Shown: positions 1 through 19,998 of the stretch, one piece after another
Position numbering within the stretch: position 1 is the first letter of the stretch
Layout: every line of letters begins with the position of its first letter
Assembly: GCF_040807025.1 (NCBI RefSeq)
Contig: NC_090942.1
Location: 69,024,911 to 69,088,910, forward strand
Direction of reading: 5' to 3'
Source of the DNA: Struthio camelus
Lineage: Eukaryota; Chordata; Aves; Struthioniformes; Struthionidae
Length of the DNA stretch: 64,000 nucleotides
The notes under the pieces: model-generated
What the model saw: the letters and a program-made list of their open reading frames with translations, nothing else
Database searches by the model: none
What the model was told of the DNA's origin: nothing
Program-made: the position numbers and the translations under genes

Positions 1-210
1 AGTCCAACTCACATGGCGTCCCCAGGCGTAATGTTGTAGTATAAGTGCCAAAGAGCAGTGTAGACAGATGAACTGTACAAGATGCTTCGCTTTCTGTATC
101 TGGTAGTATTTCAAATGGATAAATAGAAACCAGGCACAGAGGCAGCTAAGCTGTTACATCAGTTGCAGCAATATTCCTCCAGTAACACTTGACCATGTTC
201 TTATTTTCAG
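1..210 (+). other. B4GALNT3: B4GALNT3 intron (3' part)
   Basis: This is intron sequence of B4GALNT3. It ends in a pyrimidine-rich stretch and the acceptor ttattttcag at 201-210. No coding segment is visible in it. The upstream exons, including the start codon, transmembrane anchor and PA14 domain, are outside the window. Confidence 0.75.
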
Positions 211-11076
<10,866 letters not shown>

Positions 11077-12269
11077 CCTTCAATTGCAAAGCTGCCTGTT
11101 AGAGTCATCCACCGTCTCACCCCAGCAAGCACTTTATCTAGGCACACAGCTGAGCGCGCATGCTCTTCCTCTCTCTCCAGAGCCCTCCTGTGAGACAGCA
11201 CTGCGGAAGAAGGGACAGTCAGACTAGAGGAGCAGGAACTTCTCTTGGGAGCTATTGCATCCAAGATGTGAGTTCCTTGTCTTGCTGGGAAGTTGTGTGG
11301 GGGAGCTTTAGCCAAGTGAAGGACTCATATTTCCTGCCATGCAGGCTGGATGGTACAGTGGAAGAGGTTCTTGTTGTGTCTTGCATGGTGCAAAGCAAAA
11401 ATGAAAAAATCTCAGCTAAGCCCAGAATGGATTATTTACAGTAATGCAGCTTTTCTTTTAATACTTGAAGAAAAAAAAAGGCAAAAAAAAGCTAAACAAC
11501 ACACAGGCTCGCTGGTATCCATGCTTTTGAACAGGGGACCAAAATAAGTTCTGTAAATTGGCACGTGTGTCCACACGCCCATGTGCTGACCCAGCAAAGT
11601 CTGGTTGAGGAAGAACTGATAGGCACTTTAGGCTGTCGATGCTTAGACATTTCTCTGTGCTTTTCACTTCAATCATTAGGAAAAAACGCGCTCGTATTCA
11701 GCAAGATATGGGCTATGGATGGAGACTGAAGTATGTTTCCCTTATGAAAGCCATGTTGGCCTGCTGCTGGGTGACATGGCAGGGGTTGATGTTACAACTC
11801 CACCTGAATTATTTATCCTGAGGCTAACCTGAGGCTAGTGGAGGGGTCATACAGAGGCTCTAGGAGGGCACCTCAGGAGGAACTTAGCAGCCTTATCTGA
11901 CAGATGTGTGTGTTTGTCCTAACGATATCAGGGAAACCCTAGCAGGGAAGAAGTGGCAATATTTTATTAGTTTAAAATTGTGATTTTGTTAGAAAAAGAG
12001 GAGACAGAGTATTCTGCTCTCTAAATCCTGTACGTTTATGCAGCATCTAAAGGTTAATTTAATAAGTTATGGCTTCACAGTTATGTCCTGTCATAGTTTG
12101 ACTTTTACATAAAGAGCAGGCTTGTTTATGTTGAAGAACAGGCACAGCTATTGGTGCTTCGTTTCTGGAACAGTCCTGGGAGCTCTGGCCTGGTGCTGAG
12201 AAGGTGGCCTCAGGACTTGGCGCTTGCACTGGGAGCAGAGGAGCAATGAGGATAGGAGAGGGCTGAGTG

Positions 12270-12275
12270 AATAAA
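12270..12275 (+). other. Possible early polyadenylation signal AATAAA
   Basis: A canonical hexamer about 1.2 kb after the B4GALNT3 stop. The downstream sequence is not clearly GT-rich, so it is less convincing than the site at 14885. Confidence 0.3.
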
Positions 12276-13077
12276 AGGATGGGCAGACCGATGCCAGCAT
12301 TGATGAAAAAACTGTGGAAAGAGCCCCTGCTCACAGTTGGCCTGCCTCTAGGTTGACTTCTCAGCCCCTGAAACTCCTGCCTGTGCAAGGCAAGATTTTT
12401 ACTCCCAGCAACCATTTTACAGGACTGTAGAAGCACAGAGATCCACAGCACAGTCGGTGCTCTGCACTGGAGCTTCAGTTTCTCCTAACCATGCTGAAAA
12501 GGCTGCTACTGATCTCAAGCATCAGGAAGAGTATGACATAGGATGCTGCTCATGGCTCCCAGCTCTGTGAGGATTCATTGAAAACGAGTAATGAAGATCT
12601 ATAGGATACAAGCAGTGCTGACTTGGTACTAGAATTGTTTGCTTTTACACTGATGGAGCGGATGCCAATGCAGAATAAGTTTTCATTGATTATTAATTCT
12701 GCGGTGCTTGACAAGTTCATCAAGTCCCACTATTGCAAGCAGAAAACTGAACATACACGTTCTGGCACATGGGGTATAAATCTCGTGAGATCATCGGTTG
12801 CCTCAGTGTGAGTTCTGTGGCTGGTGGAGTCAGATTTGAGAAAGGTATACTGTGCAGTGTGCAGATAGGGTGAAAAGTGCATGAGAGACTGCTGTATCTC
12901 TTAATTCATGAAGTCTTTGTCAGAATTTAGACATTGAATATCTAAGAAGAGGCAGCCTTTATCTTCTGCTCAAATCGTAGCAATCTTTTTAATGAGGGAA
13001 GGGAGTTTTCACATGTAGAGGCTAAGCAATGAAACGCTGCGGTTCTGGGGCGAGGGAAGAGGCTGACAAATGGCAAC

Positions 13078-13099
13078 TTTTTTTTTTTTTTTTTTTTTT
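13078..13099 (+). repeat. Poly-T run (22)
   Basis: Uninterrupted run of 22 T in the presumed B4GALNT3 3' UTR. The sequence after it (on the reverse strand, before it) is not a recognised retroelement. Confidence 0.85.
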
Positions 13100-14884
13100 G
13101 TTAATGTAATACTGGAGTTTAAGAGGCCAAGGCCTGTGATGCACTGTTGCAATAAGCTCTGTTTCTGCCTGGCACGTGCAGCGTCAGTTGCACGCCGAGT
13201 GCGTGTCGGAACCTGTGCTTCGCTCGCCGACACAACCCCACGACTAAGCAAGCAAGTCTTTCGCCAGACTCTGGGACTGCAAGTTTCACAGCTTGTCTGA
13301 ACTGGCTCTATCAAGTAATTCCTGTGGGACGGGGAGAGGTTGGTGGAGAGGACAAGCAGCGGGGGTGCAGGGAGTTATTAACAGAACTCAGCAGTTCTGC
13401 CCCAGGAAGCCGAGAAGAGCATTATGCCTGTTCTGCAGATGGCTTCAGGGATAACCCTTACGCTATACACAGGGAAGAAGTGTTGTTCATACCATATGCT
13501 TTCACAGCTGGCTTAGATGTGATTTGTAGCTCCTGAAGTCAGCACCCTTCATTCATCTACACACAGTGGAGAGAATTAGGTGCTTCCAGAAGGTAATTCA
13601 CAGGCCCTGCCTTGATTGGTATGAGTAACTCCTCTTCCTCACCAGAGAGGATGATCAGCAAAGAGGGGGCTAGCAAATAGGGTGCAGCCCTCACTCCATC
13701 ACTGCCAGCACAATCTGAGGACTTCACCCCTGTGCTTCAGCTGCCCAGGACCCTGTGTTCCTTCCTTCATGCCTTTTCACCCAGACCAGTAGCGAACAGA
13801 ACTGTTTACCTCATAAGGACTCCTTGGTGGATATGAAAGGAGTTATTGGGTCTCAGTCCAGTTTCCCAAGGGCCAGTATCCCCGGTGTAAAAACTGCCGT
13901 CACAATTGTTCTTCTGTTCCTAGCACAATGGTACCCCATTCTTAGTCGGTCTTTATACGTTGGTGTTGTAAAGTTGATTAATACTAATTGGCACTAGTTG
14001 GCAGCCTCCGTGGAGGAGCTTGGAGAGAGCCCGTGGGGACGGACCTTGTCTTCCTGCTTGCAAGGTGCCTGCTCGGACTGCCGTGGGCTGTAAGATGAGA
14101 GAGGGCTGCACATGCCACAACTTACAGGCCAGCGTGAAATCTTGCAGGAGCACTGCCGGGCTTTGCCTTGGGCTGTTGCCCCTGCTCCTAAACAGCCTCT
14201 ATTTTTTTCCTCCTCCAAGCAAAGTTATGAAGAGCAGGAGAGCAGGGAGCGCTGCAGGAACGGCAAGACCCACAGCTGTGCGGTGACTGGGTACAGCAGG
14301 GCAGAGCTGTAGCCCAGCCGTCACAACCCCACCGGCAGCTTACCTCTGGTTGGCAATCATTTCCTGCACCGCCATATGGCTGATAGTCTTGCACAGCGTT
14401 TGCTACCACTGCAAAGAAGGCTTATCTCAGGAATCTGCACAACTGCCAAGGAGCTGGAGGGAAGCTGCCTTTACCAAAGCAGGGAAGCTGACTTCCCCAT
14501 AAAATCAATCTTGTTTCTGTCACAGGGATTTCTTAGGGAGCTTTGCCTGAGTTTGCAGTGAAGTTTGCCCTGCAGTTCTGGCCTTCATATGCTTCCTGGC
14601 TGTGTCCTGACTCAATGGCAGGAGGTTGCACATGCTTTCCTGTGTACCAGACATGCAGGCAGGAAGGGAGCTGCTCCAGCATATGTCTGGTCGAGGACAG
14701 CTGGAGAATGATGGGGCATGCTGCAGAACAGATGTTCCCTGCAGCTAGGATGTTGCCAGGCCGGGGACCCTGGCCCCAGAATTGTGGGGTGCACTGAAAA
14801 GTGGCTCTGCCCACAAATGCTGACTCTGTCACCAGAACTTTTCCATTCCTAAATGAATTATGGCCTGCAGTTCATTTGCAGTTC

Positions 14885-14890
14885 AATAAA
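14885..14890 (+). other. Polyadenylation signal AATAAA, likely B4GALNT3
   Basis: Canonical AATAAA. TG-rich sequence follows within 30-90 bases (tgtattgtgtg, aatgtgacatgttttgtc), as expected of a cleavage/polyadenylation site. It is the best-formed plus-strand site after the B4GALNT3 stop. Confidence 0.5.
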
Positions 14891-14915
14891 GGGAATGAAG
14901 AAGGACTGGGTTTTA

Positions 14916-16159
14916 TTATAAGATAAATGTATTGTGTGAAAATAATAATGTGACATGTTTTGTCATTGTCTTTAATGTTCTCCTGGTATGAACATCCTGC
15001 CTTCTTCTCATTGTCTATAAATGTCTAAGTTGTTCGAGTTTTTTAGATACCGATGCCTTGTGTTTAAAATCTGGATTGTACCTTCTCTGCCTTAAAGTGG
15101 CTCTGTGCCTTCAAGGTGACTCCTGAGCCACTCTCTGTTAGAATCGGGGGATATACTAGTTCTCCCCCACATTTTATAAATACATTGTCTTCCTACAAGA
15201 GCTCAGTTCTCTCTGTGTGTTTCTCGCACACCTGCCATCCCCACACAGCACAGGCTAGAAATCAGATGTTCCCCCTCTTGTCTCATATAATTAAAGCCTC
15301 CTCTTGTCTCATACAATTAAAGGTGTAATCAATGCCGCAGAGACAGGTCACTCTATGCAAGCCAGCAAGAGCTCTGCAGCTGCTGGTGGCAGGCAAGAAA
15401 GGGAGACATGGCAAGCATGGTTAGCCAGGAGTGAGACCTGTTTTAGTCCCCTTTAGGCAAAGTGCTGTAGAGAGTGGGATGGTAACAAACAGGCTTTCTC
15501 CTAGATTCCTGGGATTTATTAAGTGGAACAGGATACAAATGCTGGATAAATATATGTCCGAGCAAAGCAGGAGTGTTGTATGATGCTGGAGAGGGAATAC
15601 AGAGAAGAAAGTCATCTCTCTCCCAAGCAGGGGCCAATTCATGGAGTAGAGCCTGCAGGAGACAGCCTGGACCTGAGCTCAGTCCATGGTGCAGCCTACA
15701 CAAATGGGATGACGGCTCTTTCATGGCAACAGCTTATCCAAGTTAGAATTGTGGCCCCTTTTCCCTTCAGCCCTGCCTCCCTTGAGCATGAACAGCTTGG
15801 CACGAATGGGAGACAGACACAGAGAGGCAAAAAGGCAGCCAAGGTTGCTAATGAGTCTGATACCATTAAAATGAGAAACAATTATTAAAGGCGACAAGGG
15901 GAAAAGCACTCCAGTGCACTGCTGGTCTTTTGCTTTCCTGTGCTGGATAACAGGAAGCCTGCTCGGCTCAGAGCTTAAATACTGCAGTACCTCATCTGGC
16001 AGCTCTCTACAAGACTGATATTGAAGTTACGATTTGGTAATGCATCTCCCCTCAATGCTTCTTCCCCAGCCGATTCTAGTTTTTTACATTCAGTCCTCAG
16101 TACTAATCGCTTTGTCTCCTGCTCTGTGAAGCAAGAGTCATGGGATTTGGATTCTGCAA
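14916..16159. other. Intergenic segment between B4GALNT3 and CR1
   Basis: No gene was recognised. It contains a 23-bp unit (cctcttgtctcata.aattaaag) repeated twice with period 26 at 15274-15322. Short open frames on both strands (15421-15909) show no family resemblance. Confidence 0.6.
15274..15322 (+). repeat. Two-copy tandem repeat, period 26
   Basis: Two copies of a 23-bp unit beginning cctcttgtctcata start at 15274 and 15300 and differ at one base (t/c). This is a simple local duplication. Confidence 0.8.
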
Positions 16160-17118
16160 AAAAAGCTCTGGTTGGCAGAGCTCAGAGGGTTGTGGTCAGT
16201 GGCGCAGAGCCTAGTTGGAGGCCTGTAGCTAGTGGTGTCCCCCAGGGGTCAATAGTGGGTCCAGTCTTGTTCAACGTATTCATCGATGACGTGGATGAAG
16301 GCACAGAGTGCACCCTCAGCAAGTTTGCTGATGATACTAAGCTGGGGGGAGTGGCTGACACACCAGAAGGCTGTGCTGCCATTCAGAGGGACCTGGAGAG
16401 GCTGGAGAGCTGGGCGGAGAGGAACCTTCTGAAATTCAACAAAGGCAAGTGCAGGGTCCTGCGTCTAGTGAGGAAGAACAGCATGCACCAGTACAGACTG
16501 GGGGTTGACCTGCTGGAAAGCAGCTCTGCAGAGAAGGACCTGGGAGTGCTGGTGGACAACAAGTTAACCATGAGCCAGCAATGTGCCCTTGTGGCCAATG
16601 GTATCGTGGGGTGCATGAGGCAGAGTGTTGCCAGCAGGTGGAGGGAGGTGATCCTGCCCCTCTCCTCAGCCCTGGTGAGGCCTCCCCTGGAGTACTGTGT
16701 CCAGTTCTGGGCTCCCCAGTACAAGAGAGACATGGCGCTCCTGGAGAGAGTCCAGCAGAGGGCTACAAAGATGATGAGGGGACTGGAGCATCTCTCCTGT
16801 GAGGAAAGGCTGCGAGAGCTGGGGCTGTTTAGCCTGCAGAAGAGAAGAGTGAGAGGCGATCTCATCAATGTGTACAAGTATCTGAAGGGAGGATGTCACG
16901 AGGATGGGGCCAGCCTCTTCTCCGTGGTGCCCAGCGATAGGACAAGAGGCAACGGGCACAAACTGAACCACAGGCAGTTCCATCTGAACCTGAGGAAAAA
17001 CTTCTTTCCTGTGAGGGTGACAGAGCACTGGAGCAGGTTGCCCAGAGAGGTGGTGGAGTCTCCTTCGCTGGAGATATTCAAAACCCGTCTGGACATGATC
17101 CTGGGCAATATGCTCTAG
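16160..17118 (+). pseudogene. CR1 ORF2 fragment (reverse transcriptase C-terminal part)
   Basis: The open frame continues to TAG at 17116-17118 without interruption. Motifs in order are SGVPQGS and GPVLFN (RT block), FADD at 16324-16335 (catalytic YADD-type box), [53 protein letters not shown] and [15 protein letters not shown]. The N-terminal endonuclease and the first RT blocks are missing, so it cannot encode a working polymerase. Compared with the usual CR1 reading, about two codons are missing around 16600-16610 (VANGI in place of VAKKANGI). The frame formally extends upstream to 16021, but that part is host sequence. Confidence 0.9.
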
Positions 17119-17162
17119 ATGTTGGAGTAGATGATCTCCAGAGGTCCCTTCCAACCTGAACG

Positions 17163-17186
17163 ATTCTGTGATTCTGTGATTCTGTG
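17163..17186 (+). repeat. CR1 terminal octamer repeat (ATTCTGTG)x3
   Basis: Three uninterrupted copies of ATTCTGTG close the element. This is the characteristic 3' end of avian CR1, used in place of a poly-A tail and thought to be what the reverse transcriptase recognises. Confidence 0.95.
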
Positions 17187-17188
17187 AA

Positions 17189-18510
17189 ACGGGATGCGTA
17201 CTTGTTTATCTTTTCATAAACTCAGTTGGGCGAGTAGTGGCTGCGAGCCCTTGACTGATGATTTTCTAGTGGCTGCAATTAAGTTTTGTTGCCTCTACAG
17301 TGAAGCTTCATCCTGGAGGACAGCAGGATCCTGGAGGTGTCTCAGAAACGTTTCCACTGACGTGCTGTCAGTCTGGGGAGAGGCCATGTCTTTACTTGAT
17401 TCACCAAACAGACCTAAACTGTGCTAAACTTTGTTAATTAAAATTCCAGTACATACAAAACCGCTGTTTTTCACCCTATTTTTTCTACACACCTTTCCTT
17501 CAGCTGCAAAAAAGCCGCTGTGGTTTGAGGATTGTGGTGGAGGACCCGATGCTAGCCTGTAGGTCTTACCCGTAAGCTACTGTTGAAAGATCATTCACAA
17601 AGTCATCCAGAGTCACCACCTGTGACTTAAACAGAAATTTAATTCTGAAAAGTCAAATTTAGAGGAAACAGAATCTGCTCATATCTGTTTTTTAGCAGTG
17701 TCAGCCACTCCCATTAGCTTTTGAAGAACAGTATGCACGTAACTTCATGACCTTTCTTTCTTAGTGGCAGTATGCAAAATATTATCTGTATTGAACACTG
17801 ATTCTGCCTTACTTTGAAAAATTACTTAATAATCAGAAAAGCATGTCACTATTTAAATATGCTTATAACATGCTATTAAAAATAATCCAGTTTTTCAGAA
17901 TGACTACAGAATTTCAATGTGGGACCCAAAATCTTTCCAAAAAACCTTTAAAGTTCATGAATGCTAATAGTCTTTTTTTAAAGAAAAAAAAAATGTTCTA
18001 ATACAATAGAATTCCCAACATTGGCAATATAAAAATTACATATTTTAAAACATTTATGTTAATGGTAACACCTTAAATTATAATGCTGAACTTTTAAATA
18101 AAGTAATACATTATGCATCTGCTATTTCTCAGTGTGGCAATTAGCCTGGGGTGTCTCATTATGTATAAAGAGTTTCTCTCTTTTTTTTTTCCTCCTAAAT
18201 ATTATCAGGCTACTCAGACAGTATTCCTGATAGGACTCTGCTGATGACATCAGAACATAATATCTGTTTTCTGTCATTGTTCATTTTCCAGTGCTGGAAA
18301 TATTTGATTGTTTTCTTAACTGTTTCCCATTTAATTTTATTTTTAAACAGCTAGGAAAACGTTTTGAACTCCTTTTAGCGGTGTTGATATACGCACACTT
18401 TTTTATCCTCCCATGAAAACTTCTTTTTAGTTTAAAAAAATCCACTCCTACATTTTGGATGTAATCTATTGGATAACATTGCTTTAAATAAAGCAAATTA
18501 TTCTTGAGAC
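17189..18510. other. AT-rich intergenic segment
   Basis: No gene was recognised. From about 17600 the sequence is AT-rich and holds many possible polyadenylation hexamers on both strands, for example reversed AATAAA near 18337 and reversed ATTAAA near 17639. It may include an extended NINJ2 3' UTR. Confidence 0.5.
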
Positions 18511-18895
18511 AAAAAAAGCTGGCCATTTTCTGTTTATTTAGCCTATAAAATAAATTGTTCAAGCTTCTCTACAAAATGAGGCAATATTGCATATGAGAAG
18601 CAAGCAACTAAAATAAGAGAAAAGATTTACAGAACTGTACTTTGAAATTGCGTACCTGCTGCTGTTTCTACAGCTCTCGCTAGAAATCACTCCAAGTTTG
18701 CTCTACCTTTGAAAAGCAATGTAGGTTTTCACCCATGCAGAAGTGCAAAAGCACTAAACAGCCTGTATGAAACAAAACACGTACAATTTTGAAAGTTTAA
18801 CCCAGTTCTCTGGATTCGTTGGGATGCCGGGATTCTGCTGAGGTCAGTAAAAATATAGAGGAGAGCTTTCCCCCGTCAGTCGCGCTGCCCATATC
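18511..18895 (-). other. NINJ2: Candidate NINJ2 terminal non-coding exon
   Basis: On the minus strand a strong acceptor (cattttttgtctttcctgcag) ends just before 18895. An AATAAA lies at 18538-18533, followed by a T-rich stretch (ttttttgtctc). Together with a good donor just past the NINJ2 stop codon (GTCAG|GTAAG at 19810) this suggests a spliced 3' UTR. The right limit is set by the acceptor; the cleavage position is approximate. Inferred only. Confidence 0.4.
18533..18538 (-). other. Possible NINJ2 polyadenylation signal
   Basis: AATAAA on the minus strand, with a T/GT-rich stretch 15-30 bases downstream. It is about 1.3 kb past the NINJ2 stop in genomic distance. Other reversed hexamers lie nearby, so the choice is not unique. 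Confidence 0.4.
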
Positions 18896-19810
18896 CTGCA
18901 GGAAAGACAAAAAATGCCCAGTAAGCATGCAGTAGATTCGCCCCCCCTGCAAGGGCAGGGAGGAACACGCAGAGCGTGCCAGGATCATCCAGCACCGCGG
19001 CCGTGGCAGCAAGCACAGGGAGCAGCCCTTCGACTCTATAATCCCTCTAGATCTGAAGCCAGTACTGCTTTCACAGAGGCTTTTGGCCTTTGCAGCGAAT
19101 CCAAAGCACTTCCTTGCTCATCATTGCATGCTTCTATCAAGCTTTCTTGCTGGCTGTTGCCCCAGTATACTACATTTGAACCATGTTTACTTGTGGCAAG
19201 TCATGTAAGCAAGAAATAATGACCTTCTTGACCAAAGAGCCCTGTGGACCTAAGAATATGCCATTCCCTCGTCTGACCGGGTGTGTGAAGCCAAGCATTT
19301 GGCTGGGCTGTCATTCACAAGACTCTCGTTTGAAAATAAGTTAGATTCTTAAAACAGCCACCACCAAACCACACTGGCATTTGTGAAGAGCTCTTTCCCC
19401 CATTGCCTCTCCAGCACCTTCTTTTCCTTCTGCTCAGATAACACTGCCATCTTTGTCTGTCTCCTAGGGTGGAAATGTTCCATTTTTCTTTACAAAATTT
19501 AGCTCCCAGTCACGACTGCTGTCAGTAGCTAATGTGGGATTTGCTGTCTTCTGAAAACTAGTTGCTACTGATGAATCCCAGAAGTAGGGATGTTTGATGA
19601 TCTTGCTTTAAAGACCAAGCAAGGAAATCCTCCTTCTTTGAGGGAATTTGTTCAATGGCCCTGGATGCCCATGAGACAGCAATATGCCTCCAGAAAGTCT
19701 TTGCCTGTTTGTGAAGCGTTGCCTTCCACTTCTCAATCTTGCAGTGATATTTTCTGAGACTGACAGCCCTTCGAGGGGCTGGCAGTGATGAGAACTCACC
19801 TCTTTCTTAC
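18896..19810 (-). other. NINJ2: Possible intron in NINJ2 3' UTR, or plain 3' UTR
   Basis: Bounded on the minus strand by donor GTAAGA (19810) and the strong acceptor at 18896-18898. If the donor is unused, this is simply contiguous 3' UTR. No gene or repeat was recognised. Confidence 0.4.
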
Positions 19811-19831
19811 CTGACTCCCTTGCCCCATGAC

Positions 19832-19998
19832 TTAATAAGGACCCCTATAGTTCCTGGTAGGGTAGAGGCCAGTCTTCTGCACCCCAAAGGCTGTGATGAA
19901 GATATTGAGGATGACCGTGATGAAGATGAGAGCTGTGGCAGCATTGTTGAGGATATTCAGGCGTGGTTGCTTTGCAACATCATTCAGGTTCAAACGAG
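19832..19998 (-). CDS. NINJ2: NINJ2 last coding exon
   Basis: The exon follows acceptor tgtcacgcag and encodes (A)RLNLNDVAKQPRLNILNN, the membrane span ATALIFITVILNIFITAFG, and the tail VQKTGLYPTRNYRGPY, with stop TAA at 19834-19832. The ITAFG ending of the second span is a ninjurin hallmark. A consensus donor lies 22 bases past the stop. Confidence 0.93.

Larger units (their letters stand above)
11077..14915 (+). other. B4GALNT3: Probable B4GALNT3 3' UTR
   Basis: No coding sequence is visible. The tail is assigned to B4GALNT3 up to the first well-formed polyadenylation region at 14885 (AATAAA followed by TG-rich sequence). An earlier AATAAA at 12270-12275 could give a shorter form of about 1.2 kb. 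A run of 22 T lies at 13078-13099. Open frames here (for example minus 12059-12451, plus 13070-13300) are short and unlike any family. The extent is inferred; transcript data would settle it. Confidence 0.45.
16160..17188 (+). mobile_element. CR1 LINE, 5'-truncated, 3' end intact
   Basis: The element begins inside the reverse transcriptase region (from about [13 protein letters not shown]) and runs through the ORF2 end, a short 3' UTR with the usual 'gatctccagaggtcccttccaa' phrase, and three perfect ATTCTGTG octamers (17163-17186). 5' truncation is normal for CR1, which integrates by target-primed reverse transcription. It sits between the 3' ends of two convergent genes, where an insertion is little constrained. 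No clear target-site duplication was seen. The exact 5' junction is uncertain by perhaps 20 bases. Confidence 0.92.

Noticed and set aside
12059..12451. 130-codon minus-strand open frame in the B4GALNT3 3' UTR
   Set aside because: No motif was found and no splice or start context supports a gene here.
16383..17154. Minus-strand open frames across the CR1 element
   Set aside because: They are antisense shadows of the reverse transcriptase reading frame.
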